A DNA stretch of 64,000 bases, from NCBI GenBank assembly GCA_902489795.1, contig CABUBU010000001.1, positions 53,315-117,314 on the forward strand. Reading direction: 5' to 3'. Positions 45,168 to 54,152 of this stretch are shown in pieces. How positions within the stretch are numbered: position 1 is the stretch's first letter; each line of letters opens with the position of its first letter. The notes beneath the pieces were generated by a model. That model made no database searches and was not told the origin of the DNA. It saw nothing but the letters and a program-made list of their open reading frames with translations. The DNA is from an uncultured Azospirillum sp. Its GTDB lineage: Bacteria > Pseudomonadota > Alphaproteobacteria > RF32 > CAG-239. The translations under genes and the position numbers were made by a program.

Positions 45168-47651
45168 TTATGCCACAATATTGACGATCCGGTTGGGAAC
45201 GACAATGATTTTTTTCACTTCGCGGCCTTCCAGCTGGCGGACAACATTGTCCAGCGCCAGCACTTTGGCTTCGACTTCGGCCTGCGGCGCGTCTTTTTTC
45301 ACCTCAACGGTACCGCGCATTTTGCCGCAGATCTGAACCGCCATCGTCACCGTGTCTTCTTCCGCCAGTTTGGGATCGCCCGCGGGCCAGCTTTCGGCCA
45401 CGATCAGACCGTCCTGTCCCATCCGCACCCACATTTCTTCCGCCAGATGCGGCGCAAACGGGGAAATCAGCTTCAGAAGCGTCAGATACAACAGGTTCGG
45501 AATCTGCTCCAGCCCCGACATATAATTGACATAGGTCATCAGCGAAGAAACCGCGGTGTTAAAACGCATCTGGTCGATTCGCTCGCTGACCTCGAGAATG
45601 CACTTGTGCATTGCCCGCAGATCGGCGGCGGAAGCCTCAACCGGCGCCGTTTTCTTCATCAGGCCGTAAATTTTGCCGACAAAACGGTATACGCCCATCA
45701 GGCTTTCGTCCGACCACATCGCCACCTGGTCAAACGGTCCGATAAACATTTCATACATGCGGAAAGTGTCCGCGCCGTAAGAATTGACAATGTCGTCGGG
45801 ATTGATTACGTTGCCGCGCGACTTGGACATTTTTTCTCCGTTTGCCGCCAGAATCATGCCGTGCGAAGTGCGCTTTTTGTACGGCTCTTTTGTCGGCACC
45901 AGTCCCAGATCATAGAGGAACTTATGCCAGAAACGGGAATACAGCAGGTGCAGCGTGGTATGTTCCATGCCGCCGTTGTACCAGTCGACGTTCATCCAGT
46001 AGTCAAGCGCCTCTTTGGAAGCAAATTCTTTGTCGTTGTGCGGATCGCAGTAACGCAGGAAATACCAGGAAGAGCCCGCCCAGTTCGGCATCACGTCGGT
46101 TTCCCGCCGCGCTTTGCCGCCGCATTTCGGACAAGTGGTATTAACCCAGTCGAAGGCCTTGGACAGCGGCGATTCGCCTTCGTCGTTCGGATGATAGTCC
46201 GGTACCTGCGGCAGCTTCAGCGGCAGCTCCGATTCGGGAACCGGCTGCCAGCCGCAGTGTTCGCAGTAAACCATCGGGATCGGCTCGCCCCAGTAACGCT
46301 GGCGGGAGAAAACCCAGTCGCGCAGTTTGAAGTTCACTTTGGCGCGGCCGAAACCGTTTTTCACCGCATGGTCGATCGCCGCCCGCATGCCGTCTTCCTT
46401 GTTCATGCCGTTTAAGAAGCCGGAATTGATATGGGCGCCGTCTTCTTCCCACGCCTTTTCGGCAATATCCCCGCCTTCCAGCACCTGTACGATCGGCAGG
46501 TTAAACGCCTTGGCAAAATCATAATCGCGCTGGTCGTGCGCCGGCACCGCCATAATCGCGCCGGTGCCGTAACCGGTAAGGACATAATCGGAAATAAAGA
46601 CCGGAATCAGTTCGCCGTTGTAGGGATTCCTTGCCTTAACGCCTTTCAGCTCAACCCCGGTTTTGCTGTCGTCCATGGTTCTCTGCAGCTCTGACTTTTT
46701 CGCCGTCGCTTCGACATAGGCTCTGATTTCGTCCTTGTTCTCAAACCGGTCCGCCAGCTCGGCAACATATTTATGCTCCGGCGCCAGCACCATGTAGGTT
46801 ACGCCGAAAGCGGTGTCCGGCCGGGTGGTGAAAACCGTCAGTTTTCTGTCCGCCAGCGGATTTCCCTCTTTGTCGGTCAGACCGAAATCCAGCTCGGCAC
46901 CTTCCGAACGGCCGATCCAGTTGATCTGCTGCGACTTGACCCGGTCGATGAAATCCAGTTCGTTCAAATCTTCGATCAGACGGTCGGCGTATTTGGTAAT
47001 GGCAATCATCCACTGTTCTTTGTTCTTACGCACCACTTCGGCACCACAGCGCTCGCAGCGGCCGTTGACCACTTCTTCGTTGGCCAGTCCCACTTTGCAT
47101 GACGGACACCAGTTGATGGCAATCTTGTCTTTATAGGCCAGACCTTTTTCAAAAAACTTGATAAACATCCACTGCGTCCATTTGTAATATTCCGGATCAC
47201 AGGTGGTTATGCAGCGGTCCCAGTCAAAGCTGAAGCCGATAGATTTCAGCTGCCGGGTAAAGTTTTCGATGTTAGCCTTGGTCGAAACCGCCGGATGCAC
47301 GCCGGTCTTGATCGCATAGTTTTCGGCCGGCAGCCCGAAGGCGTCAAAGCCCATCGGATAAAGCACGTTAAAGCCCTGCATCCGTTTTTTGCGCGCCACC
47401 ACGTCAAGCGCGGTATAGGAACGCGGATGCCCCACATGCAGCCCGGCGCCGGACGGATAGGGAAATTCGACCAGTACATAAAACTTCTCGCGGTTGCGGT
47501 CGATCTCCACCTTATAGGCCTTTTCCTCGTCCCATATTTTCTGCCATTTGCTTTCGATCGTGCGGAAATTGTATCTTTCTTCCAGTTCCCATTCTTTCCG
47601 CCATTCGGCAAAAGGCTTGCCGTTATGACGGGCGCTGCAGTCGTCCTTCAA
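45168..47651 (-). CDS. leuS: leucyl-tRNA synthetase
   Basis: 827 residues from a TTG at 47651 with GGAG in front. Class Ia synthetase charging tRNA-Leu. HIGH-type motif PYPSGAGLHVGHP, zinc-binding pair CPSCKVG / CERCGAE, the CP1 editing domain (about 230-420), a second CxxC pair (CEHCGW, CPKCGG), KMSKS in GEKMSKSRGNV and the anticodon-binding and C-terminal domains. First gene of the leuS-lptE-holA-methyltransferase operon, divergent from rsmB. Confidence 0.96.
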   Translation of the reverse strand: MKDDCSARHNGKPFAEWRKEWELEERYNFRTIESKWQKIWDEEKAYKVEIDRNREKFYVLVEFPYPSGAGLHVGHPRSYTALDVVARKKRMQGFNVLYPMGFDAFGLPAENYAIKTGVHPAVSTKANIENFTRQLKSIGFSFDWDRCITTCDPEYYKWTQWMFIKFFEKGLAYKDKIAINWCPSCKVGLANEEVVNGRCERCGAEVVRKNKEQWMIAITKYADRLIEDLNELDFIDRVKSQQINWIGRSEGAELDFGLTDKEGNPLADRKLTVFTTRPDTAFGVTYMVLAPEHKYVAELADRFENKDEIRAYVEATAKKSELQRTMDDSKTGVELKGVKARNPYNGELIPVFISDYVLTGYGTGAIMAVPAHDQRDYDFAKAFNLPIVQVLEGGDIAEKAWEEDGAHINSGFLNGMNKEDGMRAAIDHAVKNGFGRAKVNFKLRDWVFSRQRYWGEPIPMVYCEHCGWQPVPESELPLKLPQVPDYHPNDEGESPLSKAFDWVNTTCPKCGGKARRETDVMPNWAGSSWYFLRYCDPHNDKEFASKEALDYWMNVDWYNGGMEHTTLHLLYSRFWHKFLYDLGLVPTKEPYKKRTSHGMILAANGEKMSKSRGNVINPDDIVNSYGADTFRMYEMFIGPFDQVAMWSDESLMGVYRFVGKIYGLMKKTAPVEASAADLRAMHKCILEVSERIDQMRFNTAVSSLMTYVNYMSGLEQIPNLLYLTLLKLISPFAPHLAEEMWVRMGQDGLIVAESWPAGDPKLAEEDTVTMAVQICGKMRGTVEVKKDAPQAEVEAKVLALDNVVRQLEGREVKKIIVVPNRIVNIVA

Positions 47652-47819
47652 CTTTTTTCTCCGTATCTTAAATTAGTCCGATTTCTTGGTTTTGCGCATA
47701 AGGCTATAATATATTTCGCAAAAATACAATAGGGTTAAATTACTTTCGCACTTGTATTTGCCGCCGCAATTACCTAAACTGCCCGTTACCGGACAATTGA
47801 TCTGAAAAGGAAAACAAAC

Positions 47820-49097
47820 GTGAACATTCGCAATACGGCTTTCGAAATTTACATGAAATCTCTCGATTCGGCCCGTGTCGGCGGCAACGCCGACGAACTC
47901 AAAGGGCTTTCCCCGCAGGAAACGGCTTTCGTCAAACGGCTGGTAATGACGGCGCTTCGGCGGCAGGAATTCATCAAAAGCGTGATTCGCGGTTACGCCG
48001 CCAAAAAAATCCCCGCCCGGCCGGACGCGCCGCATGCCGCAATCATCCTCGGCGCGGTCGAAGTCCTTTACTTTCACACGCCCGACTACGCCACCGTCAA
48101 CAGCTATGTCGAACTGGCCAAGAAAAAAGGCGGCAAATACGCCGGCGGCTTCGTCAACGCGGTGCTGCGCAAAATCTGCCGCGACCGCGGACAAATAGCC
48201 GCCCGGCCGCCGCTGCCCTTCTTCCCGCCGGCTTTTAAGGAAATGCTTCGCCGCGACTACTCCGGACGGCAGATCGCCGCCATTGAGAAGGCCACCGTCG
48301 AGGAACCGGCGCTCGACATCACCGTCCGCGCGGATCCCGAAGACTGGCGCGAAAAACTCGGCGGCCGTCTTATGGGCAGCGGCAGCATCCGCCTTTACGA
48401 CGCCGGCAGCGTCGCCGAACTGCCCGGTTTTAAGGACGGCTGCTGGTGGGTGCAGGACTTTTCCGCCGCGCTGCCGGTCATTGCGCTGGGCAGCGTCGAA
48501 GGCAGGAAAGTGCTCGACCTCTGCTCCGCCCCCGGCGGCAAAACCGCTCAGCTGATCGCCGGAAAAGCGGACGTCACCGCGCTCGACGTTTCCGCCGCGC
48601 GGCTGAAGACAATGGAGGAAAACCTTGCCCGTCTGCACATGAAAGCGCAAAAAGTCATTGCCGCCGACGCCCTCGAATATCTCAGCGACTGCCCGCAATA
48701 CGACATCGTGCTGCTTGACGCCCCCTGCTCGGCCGACGGCACGCTGCGCCGCCATCCGGAAATCGTTCATACCCGCACCGTCGCCGACATCCGCCGCAGC
48801 ACCGGCCTTCAGCAAAAACTGCTGAACGCCGCGGCCAAAGCGGTCGCGCCCGGCGGCATTCTGATGTATGCCGTCTGTTCAATGAGCAAAGACGAGGGAG
48901 AAAGGCAGATCGGCCGTTTTGTCGCGGAACATCCCGATTTTGCGGTTCTCCCGGTTGCCGCGGAAGAAATCAACCCCTTCCGGCAGCCGGGTTTTGAACG
49001 GCTGATTACGTCCGAAGGCTTCATCCGCTGTCTGCCCGACATGCTGGACGGCATCGACGGCTTTTTTGCCGCCCGGCTGCAAAAGCAGGCGACATAA
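47820..49097 (+). CDS. rsmB: 16S rRNA m5C967 methyltransferase
   Basis: 425 residues from a GTG with AAAGGA upstream. N-terminal NusB-like RNA-binding domain (about 1-125), then the Sun/RsmB catalytic domain: SAM motif VLDLCSAPGGKTAQL (about 222-236), acidic VTALDVS, motif IV LDAPCSADGTLRRHPE with one catalytic Cys and motif VI YAVCSMSKDEGE with the other. It heads a plus-strand run with the membrane protein at 49160. Confidence 0.92.
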   Translation: MNIRNTAFEIYMKSLDSARVGGNADELKGLSPQETAFVKRLVMTALRRQEFIKSVIRGYAAKKIPARPDAPHAAIILGAVEVLYFHTPDYATVNSYVELAKKKGGKYAGGFVNAVLRKICRDRGQIAARPPLPFFPPAFKEMLRRDYSGRQIAAIEKATVEEPALDITVRADPEDWREKLGGRLMGSGSIRLYDAGSVAELPGFKDGCWWVQDFSAALPVIALGSVEGRKVLDLCSAPGGKTAQLIAGKADVTALDVSAARLKTMEENLARLHMKAQKVIAADALEYLSDCPQYDIVLLDAPCSADGTLRRHPEIVHTRTVADIRRSTGLQQKLLNAAAKAVAPGGILMYAVCSMSKDEGERQIGRFVAEHPDFAVLPVAAEEINPFRQPGFERLITSEGFIRCLPDMLDGIDGFFAARLQKQAT

Positions 49098-49159
49098 CTG
49101 TTGAAGAAATAACCGATCCATATTATAACAGACTCATTCAACCCGTGAGGAGCACCGCA

Positions 49160-50236
49160 ATGAACATAACCTTTTTTATCGTCCTGGGGCTGGCTTTCCT
49201 GAGCTTTATCATTCCCGCCGCCGTCTACGGCATCGTTTCCCGCCGGACCATGTTCAACCGCGGCGGGCTCGGCAGTTCCGCCTTTCTGCCGCCGGCACTG
49301 GTTCTGCTGCCGCTGATGCTCGGCGTCCGTTTCTTCCTTTATGACGGCGACGACTTCATCGGTTCTTACAATTTCTGGCAGATCGTCGTACCGTTTGCCG
49401 GTGCCTTTGCCATCGCCTTGTTCGGCCGGCTCGATTCCCCGCGCCGCCGGTTTCTGCTGCTGACGCTCGCCGTTGTTCTGGCCGTCGTCGTCATGCCGGA
49501 AAACGCCGTTAATGTCGTTCCGTCCCTTCCGCCGCTTGCCAACCGTTTGATTTTGGCCGCGGCATGGCTGTTTTTCGTCGGTCTGTATCCTTACGTCAAC
49601 AGCGGCGACGGCATGCTTGCCGTTCAGTCGCTCAATATTTCTCTGGGCATCGGCATATTGGGCGCCGTCAACGCCCTTCCGCTGATGCTCGGCGTTTTCG
49701 GTTGGATGTTTGCCGCCGCCTTCCTGGCGCTGACGGTCTTTTCCTGGCATCCTTCGCGGATCAAGATTTCCTCCCGCGACGCGGCGGCTTTCGGCTTTCT
49801 GCTGTTCTCCCTGATCGCGCCGGCGGCGGGCGAAGGCGCAGCCTCCTGCTGCGTAATTTTTGCCCTTTTCTTCCTCATTGACTTCCTCTGGGCGCTGGCG
49901 CTGAAACTGACTTTTCTGCCCCGCTACGAAGACTTGTCCGCCAACACCGGCTTTCGTCAGGCAACGGCCGACGGCATGGACCCGGCGCAGGCGGCCTCGT
50001 TCACCGTCCGCATTCAGATGCTGATGCTGTTTTTCGGCTGCTTCCAGGCCTATTCGCCGACGCCGTGGTCGCTGCTGCTGGTTTCGACCATGATCACGCT
50101 CTGGCTCGACTATCGCTTCCGCAACATTCCGACGCCGCCGCAAACCCTGCGGGACATCAACGCGCAGGTACTGGAAGAAATTCAGGACCGGGTCAACGAG
50201 TTCAAAAGCTACATAAAAAAGGACAATGATTTTTGA
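49160..50236 (+). CDS. polytopic membrane protein of unknown function
   Basis: 358 residues from ATG 49160, which has GAGGAGC 6 bases upstream. About nine or ten hydrophobic helices cover residues 3-320; the soluble C-terminal tail (TLRDINAQVLEEIQDRVNEF) looks helical. No transporter or transferase signature was recognised; in particular the DDxxD-type motifs of MraY/WecA are not evident. Its TGA overlaps the ATG of the next gene (TGATG), so the two are coupled and may work together. Confidence 0.75.
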   Translation: MNITFFIVLGLAFLSFIIPAAVYGIVSRRTMFNRGGLGSSAFLPPALVLLPLMLGVRFFLYDGDDFIGSYNFWQIVVPFAGAFAIALFGRLDSPRRRFLLLTLAVVLAVVVMPENAVNVVPSLPPLANRLILAAAWLFFVGLYPYVNSGDGMLAVQSLNISLGIGILGAVNALPLMLGVFGWMFAAAFLALTVFSWHPSRIKISSRDAAAFGFLLFSLIAPAAGEGAASCCVIFALFFLIDFLWALALKLTFLPRYEDLSANTGFRQATADGMDPAQAASFTVRIQMLMLFFGCFQAYSPTPWSLLLVSTMITLWLDYRFRNIPTPPQTLRDINAQVLEEIQDRVNEFKSYIKKDNDF

Positions 50237-51639
50237 TGTTTCGCCGTTTGCTGCAACAACTGGTGTCTCCGCCCCGGCCGGCAACGGCAAGGCCGGCGGT
50301 CGGGCATGTTCCGACGGAAATCAAATTCAAAGTCATCGTTGCCGACTTTTACGACCGTGTCAGCAGCAGCGGCGGAGAAAAACTGGCCGAGCTGCTGCAA
50401 GGCGCGGAAGGGTTGGATGTCGCCAGTCTGAAAGCAGATTTTGACCTTTCTTTCCTCAACTTCGAAAGCCGCAATTTTTTTGACCTGATCGACCGCGGAC
50501 AGAACCTGCTGGAAAAAACCGGCGCCGACGTCCTGATCTGGGGCTGCCGCGAAGAAAACCGGCTGCGGCTCAACTTCCAGACCCCGCGGCAGTACGAAAA
50601 AGAAGACGGTTCTTTCGTCTGCCTGCTCGACAGCATGTATCTGCCGGCCGACACGCTTGCCGGCGGCGAATTTCCGCAGCCGCTGCTCGATCTCTTGACC
50701 GGCACCGTCGTCAGCGCCGCCGACCGGCCGGACAAGGAATACCGGATCTATAAAAAATATCTGCTGAAAAAAGTCATTGCCCGCATTTCAAAAATCGATT
50801 CCGCCAAATCCCTCGGGCTTGAGTACATGCCCTACATCATGAACCAACTGGGACTGATTTACATGACGGCCGCCGCCGACGGCAAAAACGAAAACGATTT
50901 CAAAATCATCGCCAATTTGTTTGAAACCGCCCTCAAATATCAAAAACAGATTTTTGAGCCGACGCACCTCGGCTGCATATACCTGCACCTCGGACAGTTA
51001 AACGACTGCGCCTCGGTTTACGCGAACAGACATTCGGACGTTTATTTCCGCGCCGCCATTGCCGACTACCGGCAGGCGCAGAAATACTTCGGCAAATATA
51101 CCTATCCCTACGACCACGGCCACATTTGCTACAAACTTTCCGGCCTTTACTACAACTACTGGAAACGAACCGAAGACCTGCAGGCGCTGCGCGATTCGGT
51201 TTCGCAGCTGCGGGAATGCGAACGTATTTTCACTCAGGCGCAGTTTCCCGGCTTTTGGGGACATATAGAAGGCAATCTCGGCTACCTGCTGCACAACCTC
51301 GGCCACCGCACCCGGAGCCCCGACATCTGCCGGCTGGCCGTGGCCGCCTACCGCAACCAGCAGAAAATCGTCACCGAAAACCGGCAGCCGCTTTACTGGG
51401 CGCGGATCCAGCAAAAAATTGCCGAAACCTATTATCTGGAAGGCAAAATCTCCGCCAACCGCGAAGCTCTGGAAGAGGCGCTGGCCTGCTACCACGACGC
51501 GCTCTATATTTTTGAAACCGCCAAACGCACACAGGCCGCGGAAGAAGCCCGCACCGGCATCGCCAAAACCCGGCAGATGCTGGCCGAACTGGCGCCCGAT
51601 GCGGGAGAAGAGGAAACGGAAGACTTTACTCAACCGTAA
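50236..51639 (+). CDS. soluble TPR-like repeat protein
   Basis: 467 residues. Residues about 30-150 form an alpha/beta region (FKVIVADFYD, LIWGCREENRLRLNFQTP). From about 190 on there are helical pairs with the Ala/Gly/Tyr spacing of tetratricopeptide repeats (MNQLGLIYMTAA, LGCIYLHLGQ, CYKLSGLYYNYWKR, EGNLGYLLHNLG, QKIAETYYLEGK). Likely a protein-binding scaffold. No signal peptide. Coupled to the membrane protein 49160 and convergent with glmS, with the two coding ends overlapping by 14 bases. Confidence 0.75.
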   Translation: MFRRLLQQLVSPPRPATARPAVGHVPTEIKFKVIVADFYDRVSSSGGEKLAELLQGAEGLDVASLKADFDLSFLNFESRNFFDLIDRGQNLLEKTGADVLIWGCREENRLRLNFQTPRQYEKEDGSFVCLLDSMYLPADTLAGGEFPQPLLDLLTGTVVSAADRPDKEYRIYKKYLLKKVIARISKIDSAKSLGLEYMPYIMNQLGLIYMTAAADGKNENDFKIIANLFETALKYQKQIFEPTHLGCIYLHLGQLNDCASVYANRHSDVYFRAAIADYRQAQKYFGKYTYPYDHGHICYKLSGLYYNYWKRTEDLQALRDSVSQLRECERIFTQAQFPGFWGHIEGNLGYLLHNLGHRTRSPDICRLAVAAYRNQQKIVTENRQPLYWARIQQKIAETYYLEGKISANREALEEALACYHDALYIFETAKRTQAAEEARTGIAKTRQMLAELAPDAGEEETEDFTQP

Positions 51640-53464
51640 CCGATTTGGCCAGATTGCGCGGCTGATCGACTTCGCGCCCAAGCAGATCGGCAATATGATA
51701 GGCCAGAAGCTGCAGCGGCAGATTCAACAGCAGTGGCGAAAACATTTCCGCGGTCGAAGGTACTGTCAGCAACAAATCGAACAGTTCTTCCGCCCGCCGG
51801 TCGCCGTCAAAGCTCACGCCGGTCAAAAACGCATGTCTGGCTCGCGCTTCCTCGCAGTTGGAAATCATTTTGTCATAAACCCTGCCGCCGGGCGCCAGCA
51901 CCGCCGTCACCGGCATATTTTCGTCAAGCAGCGCAATCGGCCCGTGTTTCAACTCTCCCGCCGGATAAGCGTTGGCATTGACGTAGCTGATCTCTTTCAG
52001 TTTCAGTGCGCCTTCCTGCGCCGTCGGCAGATTGACGCCGCGGGCAATATAAATCATCTGCCGATAGTCTTTCAGCCTTTCCGCCGCGGCCTTCACTTTT
52101 CCGTCCTCGCTCAGCGCCTTTTCCATTTTGGCCGGCAGCTGCCGCAGTTCGTCGCGCAGTTTTCCGAGTTCGGCCGACAGCAGACTTCCCCGCGCGGAAG
52201 CAAGCGCCAGCCCCAAAAGGTACAGACAGGTCAGCTGGGCGGTGTAGGATTTGGTAGCGGCCACGCTGACCTCAATCCCCGCTTTCAGCGGCAGCAGACT
52301 GCCGGCATGGCGGACGATGCTCGAATCCTCGCGGTTAGTCAAAACCAGAATGTGCGCGCCGCATTCTTCCGCCCGTTTGACAGCGGTGATGGTATCGGCC
52401 GTTTCGCCCGACTGGGAAATGCCGATCGTCAGCGTTTTTTCGTCGGTCAGGCAACTCCGGTAAATATATTCGCTAGCAGCAACGACAGAAACCGGAATTT
52501 TCAGCCACTCTTCAAAAGCAAAACCGGCCACCGCCGCCGCGTGCAGGGAAGTACCACAGGCGATGATTTCAATCCTCTCCGCTTTGGCCGCGGCGGCAAT
52601 GTTGACCTTCGGCAACAGCGGCGTTTCCCGCCCGTCGGCATAAGCATCCTGCAGCAGATGGCGGACGATGTCCGGCTGTTCGTTGATTTCCTTCAGCATA
52701 AAATGCGGATAACCGCGCTTGCTGATCACTTCCAGATTAAAGCCGATATACTCCGGCTGACGTTCGATCGGACGACCGTCAAAATCGTATATTTTTGCCT
52801 CGTTTCGGGTAATTACGGCTATTTCGCCGTCGTCCAGATAAATAATCCGCCGCACTTTGCCGACAATGGCCGGAATATCGCTGGCAACATAGTTCTCGTC
52901 TTTGCCCAGTCCCACAATCAGCGGCGCGTTCTGCCGCACGGCGACAATCTTGTCCGGTTCGTTTTCATGCATGATACAAAAGGCAAACGCTCCTTTCAGC
53001 TGCCTGACCCCGGCCGTTACCGCCGCTTCCAGCGCCCCGGATTTCTTATATTCGCGCTCAAACAGATGCACCGCGGCTTCAGTATCGGTTTCGGAAGAAA
53101 AGACATATCCTTCCCGCTCCAGTTCTTCGCGCAGCAACTTGTAATTTTCGATAATGCCGTTATGCACCAACGCCAGCCGGCCGTCGTTTGACAGATGCGG
53201 ATGTGCGTTTTCAACCGTTGCCTTGCCGTGGGTGGCCCAGCGGATGTGCCCGATGCCGCCGGTCGCCGGCAGCCTGTCCGCTTTTCCGGCGGCCGCCGCA
53301 CACAGATTGCCGAGCTTGCCCGGAGCCTTGAAAACGTCGATTCTGCCGTTGTCGTTCAAGGCAATGCCGGCCGAATCATACCCCCGGTATTCCAGATTTT
53401 TCAGCCCCGCCAGCAAAATTTCGCTGACTGCGCCGCCGCCGACGTAACCCACTATTCCGCACAT
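51626..53464 (-). CDS. glmS: glutamine-fructose-6-phosphate aminotransferase
   Basis: 612 residues. Makes glucosamine-6-phosphate for peptidoglycan and LPS. N-terminal glutaminase with the nucleophile Cys right after Met (MCGIVGYVGG) and THGKATVENAHPH; two SIS isomerase domains (about 290-600; ISQSGETADTITA, TNREDSSIVRHAG) and the conserved C-terminus PRNLAKSVTVE. Full length. Its start overlaps the end of the acetyltransferase gene by 13 bases, suggesting co-translation. No glmS ribozyme is expected or seen. Confidence 0.95.
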   Translation of the reverse strand: MCGIVGYVGGGAVSEILLAGLKNLEYRGYDSAGIALNDNGRIDVFKAPGKLGNLCAAAAGKADRLPATGGIGHIRWATHGKATVENAHPHLSNDGRLALVHNGIIENYKLLREELEREGYVFSSETDTEAAVHLFEREYKKSGALEAAVTAGVRQLKGAFAFCIMHENEPDKIVAVRQNAPLIVGLGKDENYVASDIPAIVGKVRRIIYLDDGEIAVITRNEAKIYDFDGRPIERQPEYIGFNLEVISKRGYPHFMLKEINEQPDIVRHLLQDAYADGRETPLLPKVNIAAAAKAERIEIIACGTSLHAAAVAGFAFEEWLKIPVSVVAASEYIYRSCLTDEKTLTIGISQSGETADTITAVKRAEECGAHILVLTNREDSSIVRHAGSLLPLKAGIEVSVAATKSYTAQLTCLYLLGLALASARGSLLSAELGKLRDELRQLPAKMEKALSEDGKVKAAAERLKDYRQMIYIARGVNLPTAQEGALKLKEISYVNANAYPAGELKHGPIALLDENMPVTAVLAPGGRVYDKMISNCEEARARHAFLTGVSFDGDRRAEELFDLLLTVPSTAEMFSPLLLNLPLQLLAYHIADLLGREVDQPRNLAKSVTVE

Positions 53465-54015
53465 AATCTTTCCTCCCCGGCAGCTTCCTCACAGGCTTCT
53501 ATGCAGCCGATTTTCATCAATGTGCGCATAATGTTGGCGCGGTTGCGTTTTTTGACCGGGCGGATCGGCTGCCCGGCGTAAACCGTCCACGGTTCAAATT
53601 TATATCCTGACGGCACAAAGCTTAAAGCGCCGATCGTTACCCCCTCGGGAATGTCGTTGCCGGGCATGATCACCGAATTGGTGCCGACGCCGGTATATTT
53701 TCCCAGCCGCACGTCACCCTGAATCTCCCTGACGCAGGGAACCGAATGGGTAACCAGCTCGTTGACGTAGTCGTTGCTCGACAGCCAGATTTTGACGCCG
53801 GCCGCCAGACTGGAATAGCTGCCCATCTCAAAGGTATATTTGCCGTCGCCGCCGGCAATGTAGGTGCCGGGCGCGATTTCGCAGTCGGAACCGATTTTGC
53901 AGGCCGAAGAAATCCGGCAGAAGTCGGCAATCCGCACATTGTCGCCCACTTCGACCAGTTCCGGTTTTTTAATGATCACATATTCCCCGAGGATAAAATT
54001 TTTCCCGTGTTTCAT
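53452..54015 (-). CDS. hexapeptide-repeat acyltransferase
   Basis: 187 residues from ATG 54015 with AGGAG upstream. Left-handed beta-helix: repeated (I/V)G-x-x-x-x-(I/V) hexads from ILGEYVIIKKPELVEVGDNV through CKIGSDCEIAPGTYIAGG, with the catalytic-type His in ELVTHSVP and the closing VTIGALSFVPSGYKFEPWTVYAGQP. A trimeric O- or N-acetyltransferase for a sugar is likely. It precedes and overlaps glmS, so the acceptor may be an amino sugar in an envelope polysaccharide; that is inference. Confidence 0.82.
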   Translation of the reverse strand: MKHGKNFILGEYVIIKKPELVEVGDNVRIADFCRISSACKIGSDCEIAPGTYIAGGDGKYTFEMGSYSSLAAGVKIWLSSNDYVNELVTHSVPCVREIQGDVRLGKYTGVGTNSVIMPGNDIPEGVTIGALSFVPSGYKFEPWTVYAGQPIRPVKKRNRANIMRTLMKIGCIEACEEAAGEERLCAE

Positions 54016-54096
54016 ATTTTTTCTCCTTTTCTCGTCAGAAGCAGAGTATGAAACAGCAGCCGACAAATAGCAAATCAACAAAAATTATAAAATATT

Positions 54097-54130
54097 ACAA
54101 AACGGGTCCGCCTCAATCCGGCGAACCCGC
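54097..54130 (-). terminator. terminator of the dxs-like gene
   Basis: Minus strand CGGGTTCGCC / GGCGGACCCG with TTTTG tail, 23 bases after the stop. Confidence 0.8.
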
Positions 54131-54152
54131 AGCTTTCCTTTTCTGGCGCGTT

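Noticed and set aside
48809..50290. 493-codon minus-strand frame across rsmB and the membrane protein gene
   Set aside because: Low-complexity Arg/Gln/Gly composition and no start site; shadow of two real plus-strand genes.
51626..51639. 14-base overlap of convergent glmS and TPR gene ends as a regulatory feature
   Set aside because: Convergent coding ends commonly overlap slightly in compact genomes; no terminator-like structure or other signal is seen.
51419..53191. 590-codon open frame on the plus strand across glmS
   Set aside because: Exact antisense of glmS, which has all catalytic motifs; the GC-rich codon pattern keeps the opposite strand open.
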